From NCBI RefSeq assembly GCF_963678635.1, contig NC_087069.1:43602688-43662687 (forward strand): 60,000 bases of DNA, written 5' to 3'. Position 1 is the first letter of the stretch. Every line of letters begins with the position of its first letter. This document shows positions 23,601-34,499 of the stretch, piece after piece. The position numbers and the translations under genes are program-made. This DNA comes from Symsagittifera roscoffensis (taxonomy: Eukaryota > Xenacoelomorpha > Acoela > Convolutidae). The notes beneath the pieces are model-generated. The model was not told the DNA's origin. It saw only the letters and a program-made list of their open reading frames with translations, and ran no database searches.

Positions 23601-24836
23601 TTATTTTATTGGGTTAAATCATTCATTTTATTTGCCGATAAGAAACAGTCAGTTGAAATTCACTTCAAATTTTGCATTTCGTTACTTCGCGAAAAGAAAA
23701 AAGTAAGTATTTTCATTCAATTGGTACTTTAAAATTTTATTTTTGGCACATTTCTAAAGTTCCATTTTTTATATAATGCCTGCCCCTAACTGAAACGAAA
23801 AAGTGAAGTGTGACAACTGTGGTCAGGAAAACAGGAGAGCTGATGCTGCGAGACCTGAAAGAGATATGAAAAACAAAACGAATATTAGTGTCCATATTGT
23901 AATTTTTATACAAAGAGCACAGAGGAAATTAATTACCATGCTGTCAAGATGCATGCTCAACCAAGTTCCAAGCAGTCGACGGTTTGTTCTTTCTGCGAAC
24001 AAGATTTCCCAAGTTACTACTCTCTCCAACTACATCGGATAAAGGATTATGGAACTAGGAAATGGAAGCCCAGTGATACAGTGGTCGACTTGTACAAGAT
24101 TGTGGAGGAAGAAAGGGAAGATGGTGAAAAGCGAGGAAGAAAGGGAAGGAGGAACTTAGTGCTTTTCACTTTTTTTGGTGGATACGGAGATGGAAAATGG
24201 GAGACCTAAGATTTTTAACATTCAATTGTCCAAGTTAGATTCAAAAATAATCAACGAGAAACTTGAAGATGTCTTCAACAAGCTCGCTTCTGCCGCTAAA
24301 ATCAACATTGCTGTGGATTTTCTTCTTCGAAACATTGAGACTGGTGAATATCAATTTTTGTACGCCCATGAAAACAATACTTTGTTTAAAAAATCTCATT
24401 TTCTGTCTTCTAAAGCAGACTTGAGAACAATCAAATGAAAAGTGGAAAAAATGGATATCGTGGAGCAATGTACCCAAGAACGCCAGAACACAAAATTGAG
24501 ATTCAAGTTGATCACAAATGTGACATTTTTGCTGCTTTGCTGAAAAATTTTCCAATGGGATGTCCGGACTCTGTCGTACCCGAACCACTTCTGAAAAACC
24601 ATTCCGTTAACTGTATTTTATCCAACAAAGACAAGGAATCTTACAAAGATCATTTGTGTCTTTTCCGCGCATTGGCCATGTACATGAACGGACACAATGA
24701 TCTCGACTCTCAAACTTCCAGATACTTTACAGAATTTATATCAAAATCTGCTTACGATCCTAAAAGTTTTCGTGGAGTTTCAGTAGAAGACTTACTTGTT
24801 GTCAAAGAAACACCTTTATATACCATTTCGATATCC

Positions 24837-25061
24837 AAGAAGGTGATTACATAGGAGAACTAGCCTGTCGAAGTATTGGAAGGTTTGATAAAACAATTAA
24901 ACTACTGAGGCTCAACAATCATATCATTCATACAAATGATATTGATAAACTATCTATATCATTTGTATGAGTGATATGATTGCTTAACCTGAAAAATTTA
25001 ACTGTTTTATCAAACCTTCCAATACTTCGTCAAGCTAGTTCTCCTATACAATCACCTTCTT
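24837..25061. repeat. 225-base palindrome inside the polymerase pseudogene
   Basis: The left arm 24837-24942 and right arm 24956-25061 are inverted copies of 106 bases with a 13-base loop, matching at about 88%. The left arm is in coding orientation (GELACRSIGRFDKTIKLL). The right arm is the reverse of the same stretch and replaces the expected first half of a zinc-finger segment, whose second half resumes at about 25105 (SDHFKHHLLRCKD). Confidence 0.95.
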
Positions 25062-26804
25062 AAAAGATTTTCGATAACCTAGTTGTGACACCTTTTTCAG
25101 AAATCAGACCACTTCAAACACCATCTCCTTAGATGCAAGGATCGAGTGAGACATGTTTACCCAAGGAACGTGTATGAGCTTCGCGAAACCTTGTTTGAAA
25201 AACTAGAAGGATTCAATTTTCCAGTCTCTAAATATAACAAGCTTTTCAATAATCTAGCAATTTTCAATTTTGAGACGCTGTGTGAAAATTTGTTCCAATT
25301 TCAGTGTCTATACCCCCAAAATCTGATTGATGAACCCAACTTTTTGTGCAGCAAGAAACCAAAGATTTTGATAATTGATTTTGTAAGCAACCTCGAACTG
25401 TTGGCCGAAAAAAGTAAGCTGGAGATGAGAACAAAATTTCAAGATATTGAAGTAGCTATCATTGAAGAAATGAAAACGATTTTGGTAAGCTAAACGAACG
25501 AGGTGAAAATTTTTTAAGTAACAAATTTGAGTACGAAGACGAATGCATTGAAGATTCGGAAGAAGCAGATATGTCAACAAAATTCTTGCGAATTCAGAAA
25601 AATCAATTCATTGATTTAAAACAACATCTGGAGAGTTATGTAAATGATTTACCTGTTTTTGAGTATAACAGCTGTAGATATGATTTGAATTCAATCAAGT
25701 CGTACTTAATCCTTTATTTGATTCGCGATAAAGATCAAGAAACATCAGTCATCAAAAAAGCGAACGATTTCATCTCCTTCAAGTTTGGAGATGTACAATT
25801 TCTCGACATAATGAAATTTCTGGGTAGGGCAATTACACTGGGTTCCTTTCTCAAAGCCTATAAAGCTAGCGAAACGAAAGGATTCTTTCCCTATGAGTGG
25901 TTTGATAACCCAGACAAACTTGACTTTCCCGAATTGCAGCCGTATGAAACCTTTCTCAGTAAACTTACAAAGAACAATCCTCTAGACAAAGACATTACTG
26001 AATATGAGAAGCTGAGAAAGAGTGGGCTTCACGAACAATAAGCACTGAAAAAGCTTCAAATCAAAACTGTTCTTCCATCTGTTTTGGATAATTACAATTA
26101 CTTACAAGAGACTAGAAATAAAAACGGAATGACTGTGTTCAAAGACTCTTTGCAGTGGTACAAAAACAAAGAGGTTGTTACAACCCTAAGCAATGCAAAA
26201 AATGATTCAGTTTTATCATAACAAGGGAATAGATAAGTAAAAACTTGGATGTAATCTTCCGAATCTAGCAAACATATGTCTACATAAATCTAAAAACTAC
26301 ACCTTTTATCCCTATTGCGAAAGTGATAAATATTTGTGTGAAAAAAAATACGAGAAGACATGACTGGTGGACCTTCCAATGTTTTCAATCGAAAAGTTGC
26401 AGTTGTTGAAGCATTCATCAGAAAATCATCAAATATATGTAAATCAATCGTTGGAATTGATGCAAGTCAGCTCTACCCCTCGTCAATTTGTCAAGAGATG
26501 CCTACAGGATTGTACACGAGATGGGAGTTTGACGCTGATATGCAAAAATTAAAATCTAGACATAATCAAACTCGCAATTTTGAGAATATGGTCAAGTCGT
26601 TTTACCAGGAAACAAGACCATAATGTAAAATTGAGAGCTTTTTTACATCTGGAAAACAAAAAATAATCGACTGTTTTAGTGTAGACGGTTATTCTGATCA
26701 ATGTAAGACAGTTTTTGAAGCAATGCGATGTTACTACCACTTCTGTTCTTGCCAGAAAACTTGTCCCTCCTTAACAGATCAGCATATTGAGCGAGTAAAC
26801 AAGA

Positions 26805-26822
26805 AGAGAGAGAGAGAGAGAG
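26805..26822 (+). repeat. AG dinucleotide microsatellite in polymerase reading frame
   Basis: There are nine AG repeats. In translation they give KKRERERDG where a Lys/Arg-rich linker is expected, and they are one of the sites where the reading frame is lost. Confidence 0.85.
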
Positions 26823-28157
26823 ATGGATGATATGAGACGGAAAACATAAAAGTGAAAGGATACAAAGTTGAAGAAATGTGGGAGTGTGACTGGTGGGAAA
26901 GTTTCAAAATCAATGAAAAGATCAAAAATCATGTCAGAACCTATTTTCCCTATTAAAAACTTCTTTCTTTAGACTCCCTTTTAACAAAAATAAAAATGGA
27001 TCTCTTTTTGATTATGTTCAGTGGGATTTAGTTGTTCCAAATTAACTAAAACCAAAATTTGCCAATTTTTCTCCAAATTTCAAAAGCACTGAGGCTGGAA
27101 GAAACTATGTTGGAGACTTCAAGAAAAGTTACGCAATCGAAAGTGAAATGTTAAAACATCCTCGGAGAATGCTGATATCTAGTTTGAAGCTAGAAAATGG
27201 AACAGTTATAACTCCTCTATTCAACTTTTATTTGGAACTTGGTTTGCAGTGCACCAAAATTTACCGTCTTGTTAAATATTTTCCTGGGAAATGATTCAAT
27301 AATTGTGTTCAATCAGTGGTTGGTGCGAGAAGGGAAGGAGATGAAAACCCTTTGTTGGGAGTTGTAGCAGAAACTACGAAGCTTTTTAGGCAATTCCTCC
27401 TATGATATCAGATCATGGATAGATCCAGGAATAAAATTACGAAGTATCTGACGATGAAAAAGCTCATAAAGCGACCAATGAGCCATTGTTCGAAAGAATA
27501 ATTACAATTGAAAAAGACTTGTATGAGGTGGATTTGTTGAAATCAATTATTGTGCACGGAGAACCCATCATTATTGGCTTTTTATACTTAAGTATGCAAA
27601 GCTGAGAATGTTGAACTTTACTATAAACTCTTTGACAAGTTCTGCGATGTAAACAAGTTTGAGTTGGAGATGAATACAGACTCACTTTACTTGGCACTGA
27701 AGAAAACTTATTTGACTGTATCCAACCATAAAAAGAGACATTTGGAAAAAAAAAAGAGGGAAAATGACTGCTTTCAAAGCAGATGCAAAATCTAATTTCT
27801 TCCCTCGAACGTGTTGCGGTATCCATAAAAAGCATGATAAACGGGAGCAGGGACTTTTCAAAGAAGTATTTAGGTGCAAAGAAGTGCTATGTTTATGTAG
27901 CAAAACTTATTGCTGCTATGACAACAAAACAGAAAAATTCAAAATTAGCACCAAGGATTAAACAAACGAATTCTAGAAGATTCTGGAGATGGACCCATGT
28001 CAAAGTACAGAAGAGCAATAAACATTACTTCTACTAACAGAGGATTCAGAAGTAAGTCATATGGTTGCTACATATGAACAGACAAAGAAAGGACTTAGTT
28101 ATTTTTATCCAAAAAGACAAGTTCAAGATGATGGAAATCATACAGAACCAGTGAACT

Positions 28158-28289
28158 TATAAAAACTGATCTGATGTAGTAAATTTATTCAAGAATCCGT
28201 ATTATATTGGTTTTTTGATTTTAAAAAGTAAAATTTTAAGGTAAACTTTGTTATACAATGCAGTGATTTATATATTTTTTGTAGTTTAA
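28158..28289. other. 3' flank of the polymerase pseudogene
   Basis: AT-rich, with no hairpin terminator or polyadenylation signal that I would call with confidence. Confidence 0.4.
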
Positions 28290-28577
28290 TTTTTTTTCTC
28301 TCAAAAAATTTGACTTTTTTCGAAGTTTTAGTAGGTTTCAGCTTTGTTTAAGATAGATCGAAAGTAAGATTATCCAGTAAATTAGTTTAAACGTTCGAAC
28401 TATAGCTAATATTATTGTGTTTTGAATTTTTTTTGAAAGTTTTTCAATTTTTTCGATAAAAATTCAAAATTTTTACCCACAAACTTTTACCATTGACTTA
28501 GCATGCAACAAAGATCTAATTAAAAGCCCTTCATTCCACAATTTGCGCATAAATACCAATTAATAATTTCGAATTAG
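28290..28577 (-). repeat. Inverted partner of 13745-13935
   Basis: Read on the minus strand from 28577 it gives ATTGTGGAATGAAGGGCTT, then an unmatched stretch of about 100 bases, then GGATAATCTTACTTT and GCTGAAACCTACTAAAAC, matching the plus strand at 13.75-13.93 kb. It runs into the assembly gap, so its outer limit cannot be seen. It may be the right terminal inverted repeat of the polymerase element. Confidence 0.6.
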
Positions 28578-28777
28578 NNNNNNNNNNNNNNNNNNNNNNN
28601 NNNNNNNNNNNNNNNNNNNNNNNNNNNNNNNNNNNNNNNNNNNNNNNNNNNNNNNNNNNNNNNNNNNNNNNNNNNNNNNNNNNNNNNNNNNNNNNNNNNN
28701 NNNNNNNNNNNNNNNNNNNNNNNNNNNNNNNNNNNNNNNNNNNNNNNNNNNNNNNNNNNNNNNNNNNNNNNNNNNNN
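28578..28777. other. Assembly gap of 200 N
   Basis: Exactly 200 N bases, probably a placeholder of arbitrary length. The junction between the polymerase element and the gag pseudogene is therefore not established by the sequence. Confidence 0.99.
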
Positions 28778-30326
28778 TTATCATGGTGGAAACCGGACAG
28801 TTGCAGAGTTTGTTTATCCTTTTGTTGCAATAAAAGCCTTGATTTGTGCTATTGTTTTTGAAGTCCTGGATCTTGTCTTGTGTAACATAAGTTCTGAAAT
28901 TTGCATGGTGCATGTGATTCGATTTCCGTGTTTCAGTTGCTCCTCTAGGTACATGACTTCACTTTTCAATTAAGTGATCAAGCAGTAAGGCCACATCATT
29001 GAGCCATTCATTTAGCTCAGCTTAGCTTTGGATGGAAGCATTTCCTTTTAGTTAAGAAGAGAGATCAAGCTAAAAATTGCTCAATATCAAGTTTATATTT
29101 GAAATTGATTTCAAATCAACTTCGTATTCAAAGTTTGTCAAAATGCTTACAAGCTTACCCACCATGGGTGCAAATTTCGATTTTTGATGATAATCGTGTA
29201 TTCTTAAAAATGTGAATTTCTGTAACAGCTTTAATTGAGTATCAACTATGATATCTGGCTGAAAGTATTGCCTAGACAATAGTTTTTTTGCATGTTCATA
29301 TTGATTGCCATCATAGCTGAGTCCTGTCAGAACCTGTTTAGCTTTGCCAGAAACAAGGCCTTCCAGATAGTTCATATTTTGCATTGTGTTATGTTTGCGT
29401 TATGCAATGTTGCTGTGAATAATTCTGATTTTTCTGGCCATTCCAGTGGATCACCAGAAAGTGCTTCTAACTTTATTTTTGTTAGACTAGTTTATGCTAA
29501 GTTCCAATTTCAAAACTCTCTGTCTTTTTAGTTTTTCGGAATAACTGTCATGAAATCGCTTTTCAAGTGATCTTCTTGAATCACCATGTTTAAGTCTTAC
29601 TTTTGCCTCGTGATTTTGTTCATCTGATTGATTAAATGATTTTACTCAGTCTTTTATGTAGGTCTTTTCTGGTTCCATTTCGTCGAATGTGACTGATTTT
29701 CCATCTGGAGCTACATATCAGTCACTTCTTTCTGGAGAAACTTATTTTTTGCTTCTGACACTTGTGAGTTCCGGTTGCTTATTGGCATACGAGAAGTTCA
29801 TTTCACAAAGCTCTTCAGTTAGCCTTGCTCCTTTTTTTGCGCTCGTGCTCTTAAATTCTAACAATTGCTCAGAAAATCTTTGTTTCGTTTTTAAGTTGTT
29901 CATCTCTAATTCTACTGTTTTTTCTCTCAGTTGCTGGTTTTCTAGATCAATGGATTGGTTGCTGGCATGCGACAATATTTCTATGGAATCATGTCTTTGA
30001 CACTTTTCTGAGCTTTATTGAGATTTATTACTGGTAAACACTTCGGGCTAGCCACAATAGTCATTTTACAAGATTTTTTGATGAAAAGTTTGTGTAACGT
30101 TATGGGTTTCCTGTTGTCGGCTTTTTCAGTAAGTTGGTTGTTGTCCACGTTGATGTCAATTTGTCGTGTTTCTCTTTCATTTTATCCACGCATTTGTAAT
30201 TTTTTTCCAGTTTCATTCTGCTTTCACTCGACAATATCATGTTTTCTCCTCCATCAAATATATGATTTTATCGTATGTGCGGACAATTTCTCAATCATAA
30301 CTGTTCATTTTTCTTTTTTCAGCCAT
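28778..30326 (-). pseudogene. Pao/BEL retrotransposon gag (DUF1759-type), broken
   Basis: On the minus strand a plausible start ATG lies at 30326 (MAEKRKMNSYD), followed by charged helical sequence with stops. A coiled-coil segment (29742-29975: SIDLENQQLREKTVELEMNN) comes next, then the diagnostic gag core: KIKLEALSGDPLEWPEKSE (about 29480), LFTATLH, and after a one-base shift near 29390, MNYLEGLVSGKAKQVLTGLS, QYEHAKKLL and HDYHQKSKF (29070-29384). The same frame continues past stops through ELNEWLNDVALLLDHL (about 28990) to GFYCNKRINKLCNCP (28805-28850), which resembles a decayed zinc knuckle next to the gap. These match the DUF1759 gag region of Pao/BEL elements in order and spacing. Protease and reverse transcriptase would lie beyond the gap; the sequence west of the gap does not contain them. 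LTRs were not found. The plus-strand frames here are shadows. Confidence 0.82.
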
Positions 30327-31555
30327 GACCCATCGATTTAACTTTGAATCATCTCCGGCCTGATCATGCAGTTAGTCTTCTATCGTTGTCGATTCGCTCG
30401 TCGTTTTGCTTGTTCTTCCTTGATCGCGTCTTCTGATTGTGTCAACGTGAAATTTTTAAATGGAAAACATTTGAGCTCAATCAAATGTTTATTTCAAAAT
30501 AAAAACATTTTGCCATTTGACCAACAAATGGAAATATTATTGAAAAATTTTCAATTATTTTGGAAGGATTTTTTCCCATTTAACTTTGTTTGCAAATTAC
30601 CTCCTGCTACCAATAACTTAGAGGCTTATCTTTCTCCTTGTCATTAGATTTTGTAGCAATTTTTATCTCAGAGGTAAAATTTTGTAGGAATGTTTTCTGG
30701 TGTGAAATAACAATTTGTTTTTAACGTTGTGAGTTTTCAATCTGGGTATAAGTCCCGAATAATTTTGTTTTATAATTAAATTGAGAAGTACACCACTGAG
30801 GTTGTAAAATGTTTAACTGAAATATAAATTAAACAAACAAAAATCTTTTTCTAGTCTTTTTAAAATTTTTCTTCTCCCAATTCTGTTTTTATTAAGTCTA
30901 ACTTGTCAAAAGCCATAATCGTCTCTGAATTTCAGTATTACCCCAACATGATAATCAGTACCGTTGTTCAACCCAGATCGTTTGAAAAATGCCCTATTTT
31001 ATTATATAAGTGAATTGTCCTGCCCGGCAAAAATGAACGAAATCAATAAGTCGGCTGCTCGGGAGTAATCTAATTTATTCACTACTTGTTTTGGTGAACT
31101 ATGAAGGTAGTTAACTGAAAAAACATGATTTTTTTATGTTCCGTTGGAGGCTTTTGGTCAACCCCAAGTGGCAAACTTCCGTAACTTTCAATCCCAAGCT
31201 GCAAGCTCCTTCTCTGTTCTATGGCAAGCTCCTCCCCTCCTCCTCTGCTTCATCACAAAGTTCCAACCACAAGCTGCAAACTCCTCTTTTGCTCCGTCGC
31301 ATTTTGACGCTTGTCGGTTTTCAATGGCTGCTGATATGATGACGCCTAGAAATCAGCGACTGTTTTAATTGCTTGTTGTGTAATGACTGACAAGATGGCC
31401 GGCTCATCAAAGTATCTTTAGAAGGGGTTTACGTATTGGCCGGCGGTCCTTCGTGTATAAGATAAAGAATAGCTTTCTGGGATCACTGATTATGTATTAA
31501 GAAAAATGTAGAAAAATACAAGCATATTAGAATGGTGTTACACCTCAACTAAGAC
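30327..31555. other. Upstream flank of the gag pseudogene; possible LTR and leader, not proven
   Basis: The 5' LTR of the gag element, if present, should be here. On the minus strand there is a TATATAA-type box near 31000-31006. A less AT-biased stretch with CAAGCTGCAAACTCC-like duplications lies at 31150-31320 (GGCAAACTTCCGTAAC, CCCAAGCTGCAAGCTCC, CCACAAGCTGCAAACTCC). I could not find a second LTR copy or a tRNA-complementary primer site, so no boundaries are given. The plus frames at 31136-31368 follow the duplicated segment and have no known domain. Confidence 0.3.
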
Positions 31556-31559
31556 TTTT

Positions 31560-32900
31560 CATAAATGCTCAAAATCTCTCCTTTGCTTCTACAACATAAA
31601 TTATTATAGTTTTTCCGAAGAAATTTTAAGTTTTAAAATATTTTTCTCGCTATTGACTTCATTTTGCCAGAAAATGAAATACAAGTAGAAATACGCAATG
31701 AGACCGAGTTCTGACTCTTTGATTTTTCCTAAAGTTACCGAAAGAAGCTTGGTGAAATTTAACTGAGAAAAATTAGACACAAATCTGCATCTATTTAACA
31801 AGTTTGCAATAAAATCTTCGGCAAAAATGATTCGAAATAATACTATAGTTCCTCCAAATTTTTTAAATGAATCAAAAATGAGCTAAACCAGAGGGAAAAT
31901 AAGAAAACTAAGGTGAATTTCTTCGAGGTTGTTTGTGTCAAACATCAAATCATTTAAGAAATTTGGACATATAGTTCTGCCAAAACTATCAGTTTCGCTG
32001 ATCCAGCAAAATTCCAGCAAAAACTTTTATTATTTTCTTTAAAAAATCTTTCTACAAGAGATTTCTTTAGTTTTTATACGAAAAATTTGGTAAATGTAGG
32101 TCTTTAATAAAACATTTTGATTTCTATTCTGTCTAGATCTGGCAAAAGTTTTGATTTTGCATGCAATTTTGCTGTAATAAGGTAATTTATTGGAAAAATT
32201 GTATCGATTACCGATAATTTTATTGTCTATGGCCAATTTATCTCAGACAAGTTCTCTATAAGCTACTCTTGCCGCCATTACCTTTTTGTTGCTTCCTTTA
32301 GTTTCTTCGACAGTTATATTATTTGAACAAAATATAAGGTCAAATTATGACAATATTAATGTAAAAAGTTGCGTATAAGTTGCTGAATAATTTTTTGAAG
32401 TTAGTCATAATTGACATTTTGTCATTTTGTCATTTTGACAACAAAAGCAAACAGAAATGGAATGCGTTTTCTTGGTATGAACATTCATTTACTCGCTGCT
32501 ATATATATAAAAATTACAGTTCAGATACTTTCAAACGCTACAGTGCGTATGATGTCTTGACATTTGTGAGCGAGTGTATTCTCTGCCACATTTAAGATTT
32601 TCAATTCTTTGGTTTCTCTTCAGTGACGGCATGTCAGTAAATAAAGAACGAATTTAAAAAAATTTACAAAATGGGAGAAAATACGCTTACTTTGGAACAC
32701 ATAAAAATTTAGAAGAAAAGAAATTGTAATGTCTTGACCCATTTATTTTAATGTTCAGGAAAGTCAGAAAGAAATCAGTTCCAATTGATGTAGCTTCCAG
32801 TTGAAACAAAATTGTGTAAAAAAATCCTGAAATGGTAATTGATATCTGATTGTACAATACTTTTAATAAAAAAAAACAAACGAAAGGAAGCTGAAGACTG
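31560..32900 (+). repeat. Second, shorter copy of the 14.0-17.0 kb repeat
   Basis: This is collinear with the left copy through the anchors listed there. The best conserved part is 32512-32690 against 16685-16850, sharing GTGTATTCTCTGCCACATT and TCTTCAGTGA-like segments. An octamer-type microrepeat TTTTGTCA (three copies) lies at about 32415-32440. The frames at 31604-31801 and 32039-32236 (minus) are AT-rich and not convincing. Confidence 0.6.
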
Positions 32901-33569
32901 ACTGGACGCGACTACAGACCAAATAAGGAAAACTTATTCTTGTTTTACTCAGTTGTTTTACTCAATTTATTGCTCAAAGGTATCTTTTCAGTGGAAAACA
33001 GCAACTTGAAGTAATGGTTAAAATTTTCAGGTGATCTAGTACAAACCCAATGCGAAAAAAAACAGTCTCTGGATTATTTTTGGCACAAGTTGAAGAGATT
33101 GAAGAGATTTCAACGAGCAACCAATAATGGATTTAAACATCACAGAGGTTCAATTCCAATGATGGAAGAAGTGTCGGTTCAAGTTGAGATGAACTAGCCC
33201 GAGATTCCTCAAGTTATACGGCTCAACCAGTCGACATCTTCCTCTTTCCTTGGTAGGATACAGGATCTGTTGAAAATGTTATCGAAGCTGAAAGCTATTA
33301 AGCAAATACATATCCAGCAACACAACAACCAAACCAATCTCAAGCAGCTCTGCGTTCTATTGGAACCTCCAAAACTCTTGTTTTGCTTTTGTGATCTTTT
33401 TTCAATTTTTTTTTCAAGAAAATAGGTGAGTAGCTCAAGGTGAAACAAACCAATTGATGGAAAAAACAATTAGAACACAAGTCAGAATAGCAATACAATT
33501 TTTGGAAAACGCATCATTTGAAACTTGCTGATTTTTTGATCACAAGTTAGAGAAAACACTAAAATTCTG
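32901..33569. other. No recognised gene
   Basis: A minus-strand frame of 86 residues (33209-33469) has one hydrophobic stretch (LVWLLCCWICICLIAF) that could be a membrane helix, but no start context, homology or splice pattern supports a gene. Confidence 0.35.
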
Positions 33570-33840
33570 AACAAAAGAATAATTATTTGAGCTTTTCTTG
33601 CATTTTGTCCAAAAAATTCATACACTTTTCGCATTTTGTAGGAAAAAAAATTAAACACTTTTTGCAACTTGACAAAACAAAATTTTTTTGGCTTCCTGTC
33701 AAGAAGATTGAAACACTTTGTTCATTTTGAACAAAAAAAATGAAACCATTTTTTTTGCATAATGTCAAAACATTGAAATAGTTTTCATATTTTGTAGAAA
33801 AAAAATTGATATTTTTTTTCGCCTTTTCTCATAGAAACCC
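33570..33840. repeat. Degenerate minisatellite of about 45-60 bases
   Basis: The motif runs approximately AAACACTTTTTGCATTTTG followed by A-runs, and recurs near 33620, 33655, 33710, 33750 and 33785 with drift. The overlapping minus-strand frames here are products of the repeat. A/T runs are strongly phased. Confidence 0.55.
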
Positions 33841-34499
33841 CTGCATTTTTTCTTTCACTGTTAATATTTAACTAAATTTTCTAATATCTAGTTTTTCTTC
33901 GCTCAGTCTTTAATTATTTCGAAAGCTAATTTTTGCATGTCTTTGATGAAAAACAACACAAAAAACGGTAATAGCATAAGGAAAAGTGGTCAATGTCAAC
34001 AAAGTCAACAAGATTTTAACAATAAAATTTTGCGTTATGAGAAAAAATAAGTTGAATTCATGAGAAACAACAAAAAACAACAATAAGAAGTCACGAGAAA
34101 CCACAAAAAAACTTGCATTTTACAAAAAAAAAATTGAAAAGTTATGAAAAATTTAAATTTTTTTTCTACAATTTGCAGAAAATTTCAAAAAAACTTACAT
34201 TCTTCGTATAAAAATTGAAAAAAATGCTTCTTATGAAAAACTGAATTAAAATTTTGCTTATTTGTCGAAAAAAATCAATTCAAATTTTGCAAACTTCACA
34301 GATAAATTTTGCACGCGTGTTAAACATTACTTAATTTTCTAAGGTAAAAATTGTTAAAACTGAAAAAAAAAATTGACAAAAAATTCTCCCGAAAGAACAA
34401 TTCCTTTAGAAAAAATAACGTCATTACCCATTAAGTTCATGAAACTTCTAAAGAATAAGAACTAACTCCTAGAATCTAATTAGAACTCATTTCAATTAG
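33841..34499. other. A/T-run-rich spacer
   Basis: Dense alternating A and T runs with CACAAAAAAC- and CAACAAAAAAC-like units at 33950-34120. No gene was recognised. Confidence 0.45.

Larger units (their letters stand above)
23803..28157 (+). pseudogene. Protein-primed family B DNA polymerase, Polinton/Maverick-like, inactivated
   Basis: A nearly full-length polymerase gene is spread over all three plus-strand frames. In order it shows: zinc-finger-like N-terminus (CDNCGQ at 23808, VCSFCEQDFPSYYSLQLH at about 23990); an OTU-like segment (HLCLFRALAMYMNG, about 24650, and NNHIIH, about 24918); HVYPRNVYELRETLFEKL (25150); exonuclease region with FNFETLC (25267), VFEYNSCRYDLN (25655) and FKFGDVQFLDIM (25790); polymerase motif A GIDASQLYPSS (26453); MWECDWWE (26878); motif B remnant with a one-base loss (about 27385); motif C MNTDSLYLAL (27670); then FFPRTCC and FRCKEVLCLCSKTYCCYD (27800-27920), and the C-terminal YFYPKRQVQDDG (28107). 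Several stops, frameshifts, a palindrome at 24837 and an AG expansion at 26805 break it. Two catalytic positions are changed: the exonuclease FDFE-type Asp is Asn, and the motif C DTD is NTD. The span fits a protein of about 1350 residues. No integrase, ATPase, protease or capsid gene was recognised nearby. Confidence 0.9.

Noticed and set aside
29292-30647. Plus-strand frames (79-107 residues) over the gag region
   Set aside because: They are opposite-strand shadows of the gag pseudogene, whose motifs on the minus strand are clear.
30327-31480. A defined LTR for the gag element
   Set aside because: Only a TATA-like box was found. There is no second copy, no TG...CA ends that could be paired, and no primer-binding site.
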